From positions 6,572,001 through 6,636,000 of the forward strand of contig OX344757.2 in the NCBI GenBank assembly GCA_947034885.2: 64,000 nt of DNA. Reading direction: 5' to 3'. The stretch comes from Thuidium tamariscinum (taxonomy: Eukaryota; Streptophyta; Bryopsida; Hypnales; Thuidiaceae). A program made the position numbers and the translations under genes. This document shows, piece by piece, positions 1 through 12,582 of this stretch; positions within the stretch are counted from its first letter, which is position 1, and each line of letters opens with the position of its first letter. The notes under the pieces were generated by a model, which worked only from the letters and a program-made list of their open reading frames with translations, was not told the DNA's origin and made no database searches.

Positions 1-1521
1 AATATTAATTCCTATGTTGTATTATACAAACATATGGTAGTCCTAACAACAAATTGATTCACAAATTAATATGAAATTCAGTAAATTAGCCAATAATTCA
101 ACACACATATTTTCAAACATCATTGATTTCTCCAATATATTACAAGTAATTGGAAATATTCAATCAATTTGTCTCTATATAACTCACCGTCTACCTAATT
201 GACTTTGTGATTATTTAGACAATTAGACCATGCTTACAAAGATGGATGGCAATGCAGGAGCCATGTTGCATATCAATTTGACTTTCCTGCAAGGTCTCTA
301 AAAACTACCACATACCAGCTTCAAGACAATTTGACATAATTTATGTTCTCACAAATTATTCAATCTAAGCCACTGCCAGCCGCTTGTTGCTCAGTCAAAT
401 AGACCTCCATACCACATTTACAGGGTATTATTTCTTTCCCACTATCACATTGACTACTGGACACTGGAAAGAATATAACACAATCTATAAAATTACAATG
501 ACAATTAGACAAAGTTACACTCCAACTGAGGTACAAATACACACAAAAAACAAAGTGACAAATAGACAAGAAAGCACAGAGCTCACAGGCACCTGCTGCC
601 TCAGCTCCAAACAATTAGACATACACAATTTGCACAACGGTAAAGCTAAGAATATATTGACAATTTGAAAACGAGAACACTTTGAGTCATACTACATGTA
701 TGCACTGAAGACAAAACGATTAGACATTTGGACATATAGTCCCAAAAATGAGAAGACAACTCTTCACTATGAGGTGCCTTGACAACTTGACTTTCCAATT
801 CTTTGATTAGTTCTTTCCAAATCCATCTATTTGCACCCTTTTAGGTCTCAATTAATATCTACAAGTCTATTTGACAAGGAATGGAAATGGCTCTAACTCT
901 AAGCTCTATTTACACTTTGAAAGTCAAATTGACATGAAAGTTTCAAAAAATTAGTGTTCACACTTTGCAATACATTCTACTACCTTTGTTATTTTTGCAA
1001 CTGCTACACTAGCAACATGCTCCCTTTTTTGAAATAGCTCATACAACTTGTTTAGCTTTCTCCATCACATGAAGCTCTTTTATATAGGTTGAAGGATCCA
1101 ATAATCAAATACATTCATATATATACTCATATATATGCTTGAATAATCCTTGTATAGGATATAGTGTCATATAAACCAAATATAATTCCACAAATTTGTA
1201 TAAAGTAGTATAAGTTATGTTTAAACTATATAAAATCCTTTGAAGATTTATTCATTACTAAAATGAGTGTTGCAACCACTCTAGAATTTTAAATTAAGAA
1301 TGTGGTAGGTCTATAAAAAAATAACATGAATGTTTAAAATAATAATAAATTTCATTTCAATAGCTAATATTTTCTTATGACTTTTATATCTTGTCAAAAT
1401 TTCCTTTCTTCAATTCAAAAGTAGCTCTTTACTACTTCACTTCCACGCCTACATCATTAAATGAAATTTCAAACTTCAACAAGACTATGAATTTCCAAAA
1501 AATAAAATAAAATTCAACAAA
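1..1521. other. AT-rich intergenic DNA, no gene seen
   Basis: No coding exon could be recognised on either strand. In the first 960 bases the short words AATTAGAC, AATTTGAC and TTGACAA recur many times in one orientation, which gives a loose, irregular texture but no fixed period. This may be a decayed repeat. Confidence 0.5.
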
Positions 1522-1529
1522 CTACAAGG

Positions 1530-2259
1530 TGATTGCAAGAAACACTTGTCCTATTTGTTGCGTTTTACTACAATACTCATGACTTTTTCTAGAGTACTTT
1601 AAAATTAGAAAATTAATTTGAAAAAAATTTGAAAAATATGAATAATGTATACACTTTTAAAATAAAGGTTTTCACCAAAGGAAATTGATAGAAAAATTCT
1701 CTAAGTAGGAGAACTTAAAAAGCGCCAAATCTCAAGAAAATACATACCTTCATGTTTTAATTCGGGAAAATTAGTAAAAATAAGTAAATACAAAAAATAA
1801 AAAGTGGCTGTTTGCAACAACTTTATGAATATGGTCATTCATCAAAAAAATCACTAAAATATTGCTTTATATGTTTCAAAATGCAAGCAGAAGGAAGCTC
1901 ACTTTGTGGACTTCCACACGTCATAAAAATAACTTTTCTCAAAATCCCTCATGTGGAGAGATATAAATCTATTAGGAGACCATCTCATCCAAATTTCATC
2001 TCAAAATCATTTTAAAAAGGTAATCCTTAGTGACTAAAAACCCCTAAACTGCCAAGTGTGACATTCAATCACTAGTACTATTTTGAAATCAAACTATTTT
2101 TGAAAATTATGAAAAAATTAGAGAATGTGTATGGTACCTATGAGTATCTTCTCTATATATCTTGAGTCATTTGGAGCCAAAACATAGAAATTATGGCCCA
2201 AAAACAAATCAGCACATGAGGTGTGACGAAAAATAGGACAAGTGTTTCTTGCAATTGCC
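1530..2259. mobile_element. Family D non-autonomous TIR element, copy D1
   Basis: The ends are inverted repeats: GATTGCAAGAAACACTTG on the left, and its complement ending CTTGCAATTGCC on the right. The identical octamer CTACAAGG lies immediately outside both ends (1522-1529 and 2260-2267), as expected of a target-site duplication. The interior is an inverted copy of the element at 26816-27547. No ORF for a transposase is present. An 8-bp duplication suggests hAT or, with one more base, Mutator-type mobilisation; the class is not settled. Confidence 0.8.
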
Positions 2260-2267
2260 CTACAAGG

Positions 2268-3099
2268 CCTAAATGCACAAGACAATTGAATCCTTAACCC
2301 TAACTGCCTGAGCGACTATACATGATTGTGCAAAATTCTAGGCTCAAATTTAAATGGGCAATTAAATTCCTTTGATCGTTCAAATTTATTTTACAAGCAG
2401 TTTTTAGTGTTAAGTATTGAAAACTTTCATTTTTTACAAGAAAAAAATTAAATACTTGATTATGAAAGGGTCTTCAAAGGCATGTATGTAACATTAGTGG
2501 ACGGTAAAGCTTGCCAATTTTCCTTCATTTTCTACTTTTATGTACGCAACTTGCCAATTTCACTTGATTTGAGATCTAAGAAATGGTACTTATCCAAAAA
2601 GATTTGAAAATGACCCAATAAAAAGAATAAAGTATTTTCATGATTTTCACCATTGAAAATTTCAATATGCAAATGTTGATTTGAAGATTTTTGCGATTTT
2701 TAATTATAGAAAAAATTTGTATTACAACAATTGCAAGGTAGATTGTATAATAAACTTAATAGCTTTTCAAGTAAACCTCATTTTTTGAAAGTATATTTTA
2801 GTGTACTAATACTATTTGTATTTGTTCATATCACCATTAATCCCAAAAAACTTTAATATACAAATTTCTAAAACATTGTGGAAAGAAGTTGAATATTGAA
2901 AATAGAATACACATTTATCTTGTTATAAACTCATAATTTTTTTACAATTTTGCACTTAAAATTGATTTGTAAACTAATATGCAAGTTCTTAAAACATCTA
3001 TGCAATTGGATTTTGGAAAAAGAAAAATTTACTTCATCAGAGATTACTAGAAGCCAATGCTGTTTTTCCATAAGAAAAACACTCTCGCCAAAGCTTAGG
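2268..3099. other. Intergenic AT-rich DNA
   Basis: Nothing recognisable. Short ORFs here are rich in Lys, Ile and Phe, as random AT-rich DNA would give. Confidence 0.45.
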
Positions 3100-3300
3100 C
3101 ACCTAGGGGTTAAAAAAAAGATTAGTGACTAATGATATCACAAATTCAATTACTATGAAAATTGATGACTTAGAAGAATGCAAAAGCACTTATTTGAAGT
3201 CAAACTACTATAGAAGACTTCAAATTTCTACAACAAAATTTTGAGAATGAATAGTTGCATTTTTGTCCTTCTAGAAGAATTCTTTGTCATCCTTCAAACA
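3100..3300 (+). repeat. Dispersed repeat O, copy 1
   Basis: Starts near the words TAGGGGTTAAAA and contains GAAGTCAAACTACTATAGAAG and GTCCTTCTAGAAGAATTCTT. The same ordered words recur at 21578-21800 in the same orientation, so this is a two-copy dispersed repeat. No coding content or clear termini. Confidence 0.6.
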
Positions 3301-3429
3301 TTTCTTATTCTACTTCAATGTTTAAATGTTAATGACATGATAAAAAAAATCTAATTAAAAAAAACAAAACTTTATTTACAAATGATTGATAAATTAATGA
3401 TTCAAACTCCATGTTATGACACTTCAAAA

Positions 3430-3665
3430 ATATTATTGATGTACCCTATGCCATTGCCATGGTAAAAACCTACGTATAATTAATTTTTTAATCTTTAAGA
3501 TCTAAAAATAACTCAAAAACTCAAAACTTTCACACCCTATGTCCAAACACCACAAAACAAAGCCCACGCACCCCTCTTTGCTCAAAGCTTTCCAACAATA
3601 GCAAGGACAAAATTGGGGGACCCTTGGTCTAGAAGATCTCAATGTAACAAACAACCAGAACAACA
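3430..3665 (+). repeat. Dispersed repeat I, copy 1
   Basis: The block runs from ATGCCATTGCCATGG to AGATCTCAATGTAACAA. It matches, with divergence, the blocks at 42025-42400 and 42850-43100, which carry the same word order (TGCCATTGCCA, a GCACC-TTTGC stretch, AGATCTCAACGTAACAA). Class unknown. Confidence 0.5.
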
Positions 3666-4024
3666 ATTTCGTTGTACGTATAGAAACAAGCTACATCACA
3701 AAAATAAAAATAAAGGAAGGGGGGGAGAGGGAGGGGAACCTTAGATGAATTTTGGTAATACAATTACATGCTGCCTTCATGGCAGTCTCTTCTAAATGTA
3801 GAACATTGAAGAGGAGAATCCGAATTCCTCCAAACTCGCAGAGGGCTCCATGAACCAAGGGACTGAGGTGAATAATCCCAAGCCAAAGATGGTCAATGGA
3901 TGACTTTCCAAATTACTCTAGAGATGAAAAATGCACCTAATGGTCCATAAATTGGATCATTTTTGGCAAAGTTCCTTGGTGATAGGGCTCATCCCTTCAG
4001 GAGAAGTACAATACTTACTCAGGA

Positions 4025-7000
4025 TCAAAGCGAATGGCTCGATGAAGAAGGAAGTAAACTGCTGCTTGGATGCACCGGAGGATCAGGAGAGGATTCTATC
4101 CCCTGTTCCTGCAAAGACACCCGGCACAAAGGGCAGCTGCCGTCGTTCCGGATCCATTCCTCCAGACACCTCACATGGAACACATGCTTACAGCCAGGCA
4201 GCCTACACACAATCTCGCCTACGTTGTAGCTGTTGAGGCAAATGGAGCATCTGCAACCACATTCCAAAACGCACCTTAAGGAAAGAAGAAACAGCGTTCA
4301 AGAAAATATGCAACAAAATCTCACAGCGTTCAAGATGAACTTACGGAAAAGTCAAAACGTAAACATTCAGGGAATACACTAAGAGGATATAGTCACATCT
4401 TTCCAACACAATCTTTTGCTTCTACTCGATGCATTTTCAACAAGTGATGAAATCCTTGTAAATGATCTGATAAGCTTGATGAAAAGCTTTCATCCAAATA
4501 ATAATACTTCGTAATTTATTAGTGACAAAATAGGCTCACTGTTATGGTAGTAAAGCCCAACTCATACATCCTCATTCCTCACATGTAACTTTTTTCAGTG
4601 CAAAGCGTTCTCCTCTTTTGCCCACAGGCAAAAAACTATGCACTAATAAAGTTAAAATTTTGTTCTGCACTGTAGAATCAGAGTTCCCGGCAATGTTTAG
4701 AACCCTACAAGTAAGCCCATTGCCCAAGGGACCTTCAAAGCTCTTCTTAAAAGGTTACTAAAAGCAACTCTTAAAGCAACTGGAAATCAATCCTACTATA
4801 AGATTGACTTGGGATTTACGAGTCTGCTGAAAAGGAGTTCTACCACATTTTAGCATGTCTTGTTTAAACACAGTTAACTAAACTATTAAATATAAGTGCT
4901 GATTAATAGGTTTAATCCTACTTTCATACATTCAATGTTAAATGTTTTTATGCAAGAATCTATGGGGGTAATTTTAGACAAAGGTCGTATTTAGGTGTAG
5001 TTACATTAAAAAAAACTCTTCAAGCAACTGAGAAAGGTTATTTTTACAAGGTTGACTTAGAGTTGTAAACACTTGAAAGGGATTCCAACAAGCATCTTGG
5101 CATTTTCAAGGAGCTATGAAGAGTTGAACCCTAAACCTGGGTAAAGGGCTTACCCAGCATCCTCCTTGGGGAGCAGACCTTTCTGGAATGCAAGCAAAGG
5201 CAACGTGCTGATCATAAGTGTTTCCTGATTACGATTTTGCACCATTTCCTGTATCCAAAAAATAATGACACTGGTCAGCCCAAGTCCAGGCTCAAAAAAA
5301 CAGCGAAAATGTCAAATACCCTCCGGAGACCAAGACGACAATTTTCCAAGTGCCACATAGGTTTCAGTAAAACACAATCAACCAATGGCAACCTGTCACA
5401 TAGAACATTGAAAAACTAATTTTGATAATTCATGTACTAAAGAGACAGTCACATAGAGTATTTGGAACTCGTCACCCGGAAGTGTCTGAACTAAAAATGG
5501 AAATTTCACTAATGCCAACTACAGTGAACTTCTAAAGATATGTTTCGCATCCAAAAAACTAGTGGCAAGGTTTTTCTCACCAACAGTGAATCGTCCTTGA
5601 GACTGCTAAATGATTCATAAATAAATATGAAGGGCCAAATCAGCACTGTAGATGGAAAGGAAAGCAATCATTCATACAAGACTAGGAATAGATGAGTATA
5701 CCAATTCTTGGGGTGTGGCCTCAAAATCCATATTCATTCTGGATCCGCTAGTACCATGTCCTCTCCTCTGCATCATATGCCTGACTATTAATGCCATTGA
5801 GAGTAAGAAAATGGAACTTGCAATTGCCGCAAGGATGATCACCCATATGGCTAGCTCTTTTCGAGTACCTAAAAACACAATTCGACACACACACACACAC
5901 AAACATAATTAGAACAATGGGACGAAAACATTCCACTTTCATCATCATCATAACTCGAAAGGACTTCAGGCCCTTTGCAGTATGATAAGAACTTTCAATT
6001 TTATGGAGAAATTCTCTCCACCAGCATACTGGTCCTGAGAGTGGCATAAATAGAGGTAGCTCCACCAGCTAAGCCACATGAACCTAGAGAGTCAACGCTA
6101 CCTTTGGAAAAAAAATGAACAAACTAAAGAAAAACTCTGGTCATAAGATCCAAGTGAACAATCAGCTATGCAAACTAAACCACGTGGATCTAGATAGAAA
6201 GTGCTAACTCTGAAATAAAATCAACTAATGAAAAACTCAAGTTTATAATCACTATGTAGAAAGAGTGGGTTGGGGGGAGCTCAACAAACGAATCCACATG
6301 GACGTAGCCAATGGGCGCAAATTAGACATACATTCTTAGAAGAATATGAAAGAACTAATGAATACAAGAAACAAGCATTACCATGACCTAGACATATGTA
6401 TAAAAGAGCAGTGGACAAGCCACAAAAGCAATATATAATAACAAATTCAAAGGGCAGTATACATGCTCACCAATGATCACAAGTTCAAAATCAGAGACAC
6501 CCCGCTGCATGTAATCCACATTGAAGACTCCCAGGATCACGGAAGCACCACTAATGTGATACGTGTCATTCGGCGTGGGGCTCAAACTGGAGTTGGAGAA
6601 CTTCAAGTGGAAGTTTGTGAGTGTGGGAAAGTCATTTTGCTGCGCCAGAAGAATCGGATTTCCGGCGGAGAAGCTGAAGGAGACGGCAACATCGATGTCA
6701 TCTGGCAACTGCTGCGCTGACATGTTGATATAAGCCCATTCTCCAGGTTGAAGTTGACCACTGTACGCTTTTCGCGGAGCAGCTCGCGAAAGTGCTGCAA
6801 TTCAAATCAGAAACACAAAATCAGCAAAACATGACACCCAGAGATCCAGGCACCTACAAACATGATGCATAATCGACACGCTGCAATTGGCTATGTCTCT
6901 TCCATAGTGCTGCAACAATGCTACAAGAGGTTATGTCTCATAGGTAGTGCACATACAAAGTTACGAGAGGCTATACAGCTTCTTTCAGAGTGCAGCGGCC

Positions 7001-10000
7001 ATGTAGATGTGACTTATTTCCGTTAGATACAACATCGTAAATATGAAACTACTTAAACTTTATCACATCTGGCTAGTGCTGATGCCCCTCACTTTCGGTA
7101 CAGAAGCAACGATAGAACAAAATGATCTTGTAAGGGTCTCATTTGGAGGGCTTAGGGTTCTGCTCAGGAGACACCGAGTGTGTGCTCTCAATAGAGAAAG
7201 TGAACTGTACTCAGGGGTGGTGACACCTGACCAACGCTTGTCCCCCATTTGGTTTAGTTCAAATGAAGGACAGCCAAATAAACAAATACAGACTAGCAAC
7301 AGGAAAGCAAGAAAAAGAAGAACCTGCAACAAGAGGCACTACTACAAGTTGTTAGGTTTTGGCTAACTTACATCCTGCACAATACGGGCCTCCAAACCCG
7401 GCTGCACAACTACACACATCGTCTCTCACGCATTGCCCTTGAGGATATGAACAATTCATGGGGCACAACATGACCCCATCACTTGGAACCACGATGGTGA
7501 TGGTTAGGTTGAAAGTTGAGTCTTCTTCCAAACACGTATCTGCATTGTAAACCCCAATTATGTAGTTTCCAGAACCATTTACAAAACGCGCATGATGGTT
7601 TAATCGGTTTTGAAAACTTGGGAGATCAGCATACTTGACATCCTGCTCAATTGGTAGCGCATCAATGTTATCATCGTCATCAGTTTCAGTGCTGTCGTCG
7701 GGTTTGACAAACAAAACTAAGTCGCCATATGCTCTTTCCATCTCCACCAGCGTGCGACTCTCATTCTTGTAAGCCTGCATATAAAAAAGCACGAAGCCCC
7801 ATGGCCACACGAAAAATATTAACAAGCAGCTACGCTGTGAGAGGCTCTGTCCTAGTATCACTGGCTCGAGTTTCACGTAAGGTCCTACTCAAACTTCCTC
7901 ACATTCAATGTAAATAAAGCTTCAGCGAATGCAAAGCGTCCTCCCCTTCGGTCTAGAGCCAACAATCATCCCTCAATCAAAAGCTGTCATGTAATAGATA
8001 GTCACATTCGATAAAATGGAGTGTTTCAGAAACGCCAAGATTGTGACGTTTAAGTGCCAAAAGCTCTACATTCTGTGACAGATATAGATCTGAGGTTTCT
8101 AATCAGTGTCAAATTTCACTGAAATCGACAATTTTAACGGACAAGGTTAAACTGGCAGATGGGCTTGCAGATCAAATGGCGACTGAATCTTTCACAGTAA
8201 AACAATAGTAGAGGTAACGCTTCTTCCCTCATCTGGAACGGATAACATCAAAGTGTCTTCTTACAGGCAACTCAGGTGAGCGTGAAATGAAATAACCCAC
8301 CTGGAACCGAAAGTACTTCCATGACCCATGTGAAATAGTGTCCCCAATGTGAGACAATCCATATCTTGATACTATGTCCTCTTCATCTGGCAAATTTTCT
8401 ACGTCTGAAGGAAACCAATAAAAGATAGCCAGAGCTTCATCAATAACAAAACAAATCTAGAAGAAAAGGTCGATTTTCAACATCAGCTTGATCCCCGAAT
8501 AGCCAAAATATCCACTTCATATCTGTAAGAGTCGAAATAAAGCATCTATGAAGGTAATAGAATGTATCAAGAGAAAGAATAAATTATGTCTTTCACTTCT
8601 GAACGATAGAAATCAATGTATTTGAAAACTAGTGTACTCCCCTATTAGCTCCAAATTGAAATTTCTACATCTATTTAGGTTTTTAGAACAAGTGACAATA
8701 TCTCTGCAGAAACTACACAGCAATAGGGATTCAATGACGGACCTATGTCACAACCTTCTCCAGTCTCCAAATCGCATCGACACTTATCAAGGCTCACACA
8801 AGGTCCACTGTCAGGGTCACTGCAGCTCAAGTTGCAACCTTTACTCGCTGCATTCAGAGAAATTCAACAAATTATTAGAGCATTTAAAATCTATCAAAAA
8901 GTACACCCCAAGCTCATCAAGAACAGAGCATGGAGTCGCTGCCTAAACCGCTAAAAAGGTACCATGGCATAAAACCATAATTCATTCAACACAATCTAGA
9001 CTGGGTGGTAGTACCTGAGCACCAAGCCTTTATAGAATATTGCACAGGACCACAGCTGCTGTAAAACCCAACAGTCCACGGTTGAGAAGCATTTTGACCT
9101 AGAGGAATGTCCAAATGCCCACTTAATCCATAACTTTCCCCACCTGAAAAGCAACAGTTCAAACCATCAGGTAAAAACACAACCGTGAAGAAAGAGATGC
9201 ATCAGGCTCCTCATACAATAGGAACTGTCAGAGCTGGCCACAGAAGAAGGCAATTTCAAAAGTAAAACCTCCAAAACGAAAAAGGTTGACACCCCTACCC
9301 TGAAATTAGAAGAAATTCCTACTCTCCAAACACTCTTCGTTTCCTACATTCACTATTTCAGAACCCCTAAAAAACCATAAAAGAAAAGTACTTTCTGACC
9401 AAAACAACCCTTCCTGACAGACACTCTGAATCTTGGTCGGTGGTCAACTATTTGAGAACTGCGCAGAACTCAAGAACAAAATCTGCAAATTCGGACCAAA
9501 TTTGCAAAATTCTCTGCAAGAGGTCACCGGAGCAAATACCTAAGAAATCTGAAATAGTGTTGCCGTCGTCATTGGTGCTCGTAACATTGGTTACTGGAAC
9601 CTTCTCCCCTTGAGTATTTACAAATACAGACCACGTGTGATTGTCAGCACATTGCTGGAAGATGCGTGCTTGCACCTCCAAGTACCTTAAACCCAGGGAC
9701 GGGTCCTGGAAACACTTGGAAGTGTCGAGTGGGTAGTACACAATTTGCTCCTCCGTCACGAGGTTCTTCACACAAACATTGGAAGCGGACAGAGTCACAT
9801 TATCCGTGTCTCCGTCTTCTTTTACTTGTTGGAGTGACCTTAACGGCTGCTTCGCATCGCAACCTGCCAACCCCCAAAACCAGATCATCATCAGCCGTGC
9901 TCTAAAATTTCAAGTAGAGATGTCGTATCTTTCAAATCTCTTCAAACTGATTGCTACGGCCTTCTCTACAACGACATTCTAAACTACCCTGCACGCTTCC

Positions 10001-10420
10001 ATTCCCAGTGGCACACATTCAAACTATGTCCCAGTGGAAAAGTTGCAACCCCAAGACGCTTGAGTGCTCATATAAGCTTGGGATCCCGGTGGAGAGATTA
10101 AGGAGGATCAAGTGCACAAAGCTGAAATATGAAGCGCACAGCACTTGAATTTCCATATTGAAGGAAACCACCAAAACCCTACGACAAGCGTGATCCCGCC
10201 TAAAGTAACCCTCCATTTTGAATCTCAGACAATGCAAGAGTAATTTTCCAGGGTTTCTCAGATCGCAAGAATTCAAAAGTACAAAACCCTGCGAAAGAGA
10301 AAGCGAGCATTTACCGCAGCAGAGTAGGGAGAGGAGAATCAAGATCAGCAGCAGGTAGCCAAGCACACCACCTCGACACCCAGCTGCGGCAGCGTGCTGC
10401 GAAGGAGCCGCCCGTTTCAT
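4025..10420 (-). CDS. Transmembrane EGF-like / RING-H2 finger protein (putative membrane E3 ubiquitin ligase)
   Basis: Ten coding exons (10420-10315, 9863-9540, 9143-9015, 8847-8743, 8404-8301, 7774-7372, 6794-6471, 5868-5678, 5224-5154, 4274-4025) join in phase to 668 aa. Residues 18-35 form a hydrophobic signal segment. The ectodomain (about 36-500) carries about 12 N-x-S/T sequons and two Cys-rich EGF-like modules (about 190-219 and 360-389). A membrane span lies at about 504-526. A RING-H2 finger occupies 595-636, with Cys595, 598, 614, His616, 619 and Cys622, 633, 636 in the C3H2C3 spacing. By family knowledge the RING recruits an E2 enzyme and transfers ubiquitin, here on the cytosolic side of an endomembrane or the plasma membrane; the ectodomain ligand is unknown. 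The start is the first ATG before the signal segment. The exon 4 donor is a weak GTCCGT. A GTAAGTATT donor-like site just after the stop could begin a 3' UTR intron. The exact orthologue was not recognised. Confidence 0.88.
5885..5900. repeat. (AC)8 microsatellite in an intron of the RING-H2 gene
   Basis: Eight AC repeats lie just upstream (on the minus strand) of the exon encoding the membrane span. Confidence 0.9.
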
Positions 10421-11428
10421 AACCCCACTCCTTCACTTTCCAATACCACCAACAAGCAAAATCTCTCACTGACACTCTCCCTCTCCCTCTCTCCCTCTCA
10501 AAACAAACAGTGCTTCGGCAGCAGCTTCATCGTCCTCGTGAGAGTGAACAACCAATGTTGGAAGAGTCGTAAGTAGCCCTCGCGGTTGCCACCAATGGGG
10601 TACAGCTGGGACAATGGGAAGCTCGGTGCGGCTGGTCCAGATGTGCCCTACCCCAAATTACCGCAACAAGTCCTCCTTCTCCCTCGTCTACCTTCCGCAC
10701 CCCCACCCCACCTCGTCTCGCCCTGCGCATCCCGGACGATTGACACTCACCAACGAGATGAAAGGCAGAGGGGAAAGGACGTTCTCTAACTTCGGTCATA
10801 GTCAGCTGGCGATGGCGGACGAGGAAGAACACAGGAGACTCATCATCGGAGGACATGATGGGGAAGAAGAGGAGGCTGATGAAGGTGCAAGAAGCCTGGT
10901 AGGAGCATCGGATACAACCTTCCCCACATACAGCTAAAACTTATGTTCGGTTTATTCAGCAGCTGCTTCCTGAGGGAGTTCACGGTCGTACTCAGTACCC
11001 ACTGACCCAGTGCAGCCACAATCCTTGCGATTTCCACTTCCTCCGTAAGTGAGGATCTGAGGATCTTCTGTTGTGTGCTAGGCTTGGGTATTATTAGATT
11101 CGCAGGTCGTGAGATTCAACAGTGGCAAAGAGCTGGCTATTTCTGAGTCCACCGGAATCCATGGTCACGTCGGGAATTTTGTGGCGATTTAATTTACTGG
11201 ACCTGTAAATCCGTCTTTAGGTGTGGCAAGCGACTTCGTAGGGGCATTTTTCATGAGGAAAGGTTTGTGCGACTGGGCTCTGGGGGATCGGGTGCCGTGA
11301 GACGGAGGAGAGTGAAGGTGAGGCGTTGAACATGGAGGGAGTGTGAGAGTGGCGACGGCGACGACGAAGGCGGGGCAAAGGAGAACACAGCCCAACGGAC
11401 GCGGCCGTCGCGCCCCAAGCAACCAGGC
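10421..11428. promoter_or_regulatory. GC-richer 5' flank of the RING-H2 gene
   Basis: This kilobase is markedly richer in G+C than the surrounding DNA and holds pyrimidine-rich CTCTCC tracts near 10460-10500, common in plant promoters and 5' UTRs. On the plus strand a short acidic reading frame starts at ATG 10813 (MADEEEHRRLIIGG) and a good GTAAGTGAGG donor lies at 11044. A divergent transcript is therefore possible, but no protein family was recognised and no complete exon chain could be built. Confidence 0.4.
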
Positions 11429-11920
11429 AGCCTCGAGTTTCAGGAAGGGCTCCCTTCATCGGGGCCCTTCAAGGCATTGACGGACCGGATGGAAGGGCAA
11501 GTTGCTTGGGCCAGCGTGGTAAATCTCATTTTACTAGGGGTTTGGGGTTTACATTTGTGTTGGGTTTTTTTGGTATGTTTAGGGTTCCCCTTGCTAATTT
11601 AGGGTCTCTGGTTCTGAATCTGAATTCTGAATTTTAAAAATCTCATTTTACTAGGGGCTGACAAGGGTTTGGGGTTTATAGTTGTGTTGGGTTTTTTTGT
11701 ATGTTTAAGATTCCCCTTGTTAATTTGGGATCTTTGATTCTGAATCTGAATTCAAAATTTGAAAAAAATAAAAAATAAAAAATTTCAGCGTTTTCCTTGA
11801 GGGTTTTGATGGTATTATTTAACGTGCTCCCCCAAATCATATCATGTCATGCCCTTGCATTTGGTCCGTCAATGCACTGAAGGGCCCCGATGAAGGGAGC
11901 CCTCCCTGAAACTCGAGGCT
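11429..11920. mobile_element. Family F inverted-repeat element, copy F3 (large, GC-rich arms)
   Basis: Arms of about 72 bp at 11429-11500 and 11849-11920 are close inverted repeats (CCTCGAGTTTCAGG, CTCCCTTCATCGGGGCCCTTC). Between them a segment of about 120 bp is tandemly duplicated (about 11520-11638 and 11639-11765; each begins AATCTCATTTTACTAGGGG). The inner sequence is homologous to the smaller elements at 22881-23137 and 60288-60496, so it belongs to the same family. No coding capacity. Confidence 0.75.
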
Positions 11921-12014
11921 AGCTGGAGACGAGGGTCGCGCCCGTCTTAGAGACGACGCCTGTCAGATCTAGGCCAAAGTGGTTTCTATTGGTAGGTTTC
12001 AATTTATGTTGGTA

Positions 12015-12580
12015 AGGTAGACCAACCTATTACCACCCTGATTTGCAATTTGACTATCTTGGGGCCAATTCCAAGAAGGATACATATTTTTCAGAGGTGT
12101 GCACATATTTCTCGAATCAAACCCAAGTTGAATTATAATTTTTTGATTAAAATTGTAATTTTTGTACATTTTTGAAGTGTGCAGCCCTAAATTATAAATG
12201 TGCCCAAGACTAGGGTCATGAGCACCCAAATAACAACCCGTGATCCCCAAACTAGCTAAATTTTGCTTGATCGCTGCTTAATTTCTTCGTGCCCTCAATG
12301 TAAATTCAAAAAAATCTTCCAAAAATGAACATTTGGCTAAAAACCTTCAACCTATTCTAAAGTCACTGATAACCACCTTCTTATGTCCCTATAAGCATCT
12401 AGGTATTCACCAATCAGCTATTGCCACGTTACCCTAAATGACATAAATACACTAATTTTGTCAAATTTCTAGACAAAGTTGGTTCATTTCTAGACAAATT
12501 TGGATGGTGGCATGGGTGGAAATGGGGCCAAATATAGGGTCATAGAAATGGAATGCAGATGGAATTAGGCTAGTCTACCT
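12015..12580. mobile_element. Family C MITE, copy C1 (TA-flanked)
   Basis: The ends are AGGTAGACCAACCTATTACC on the left and an imperfect inverted match ending GTCTACCT on the right. TA lies directly outside each end (12013-12014, 12581-12582). The interior matches C2 at 23216-23662 in the same orientation (TTGGGGCCAATTCCAAGA is shared). No ORF; probably mobilised in trans by a TA-targeting (Tc1/mariner-like) transposase, by inference from the TA flanks. Confidence 0.7.
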
Positions 12581-12582
12581 TA

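Noticed and set aside
384-668. 94-codon plus-strand frame at the window start
   Set aside because: Composition follows the repeated AATTAGAC-type words; no domain or splice evidence.
3715-3740. G-run cluster considered as a regulatory G-quadruplex in the RING-H2 3' region
   Set aside because: Only a low-complexity purine run; nothing ties it to a transcript end or shows conservation.
10527-10856. 109-codon minus-strand frame upstream of the RING-H2 start
   Set aside because: Arg/Gly-rich, in a GC-rich flank and out of frame with the gene. No family recognised; it more likely reflects 5' flank composition.
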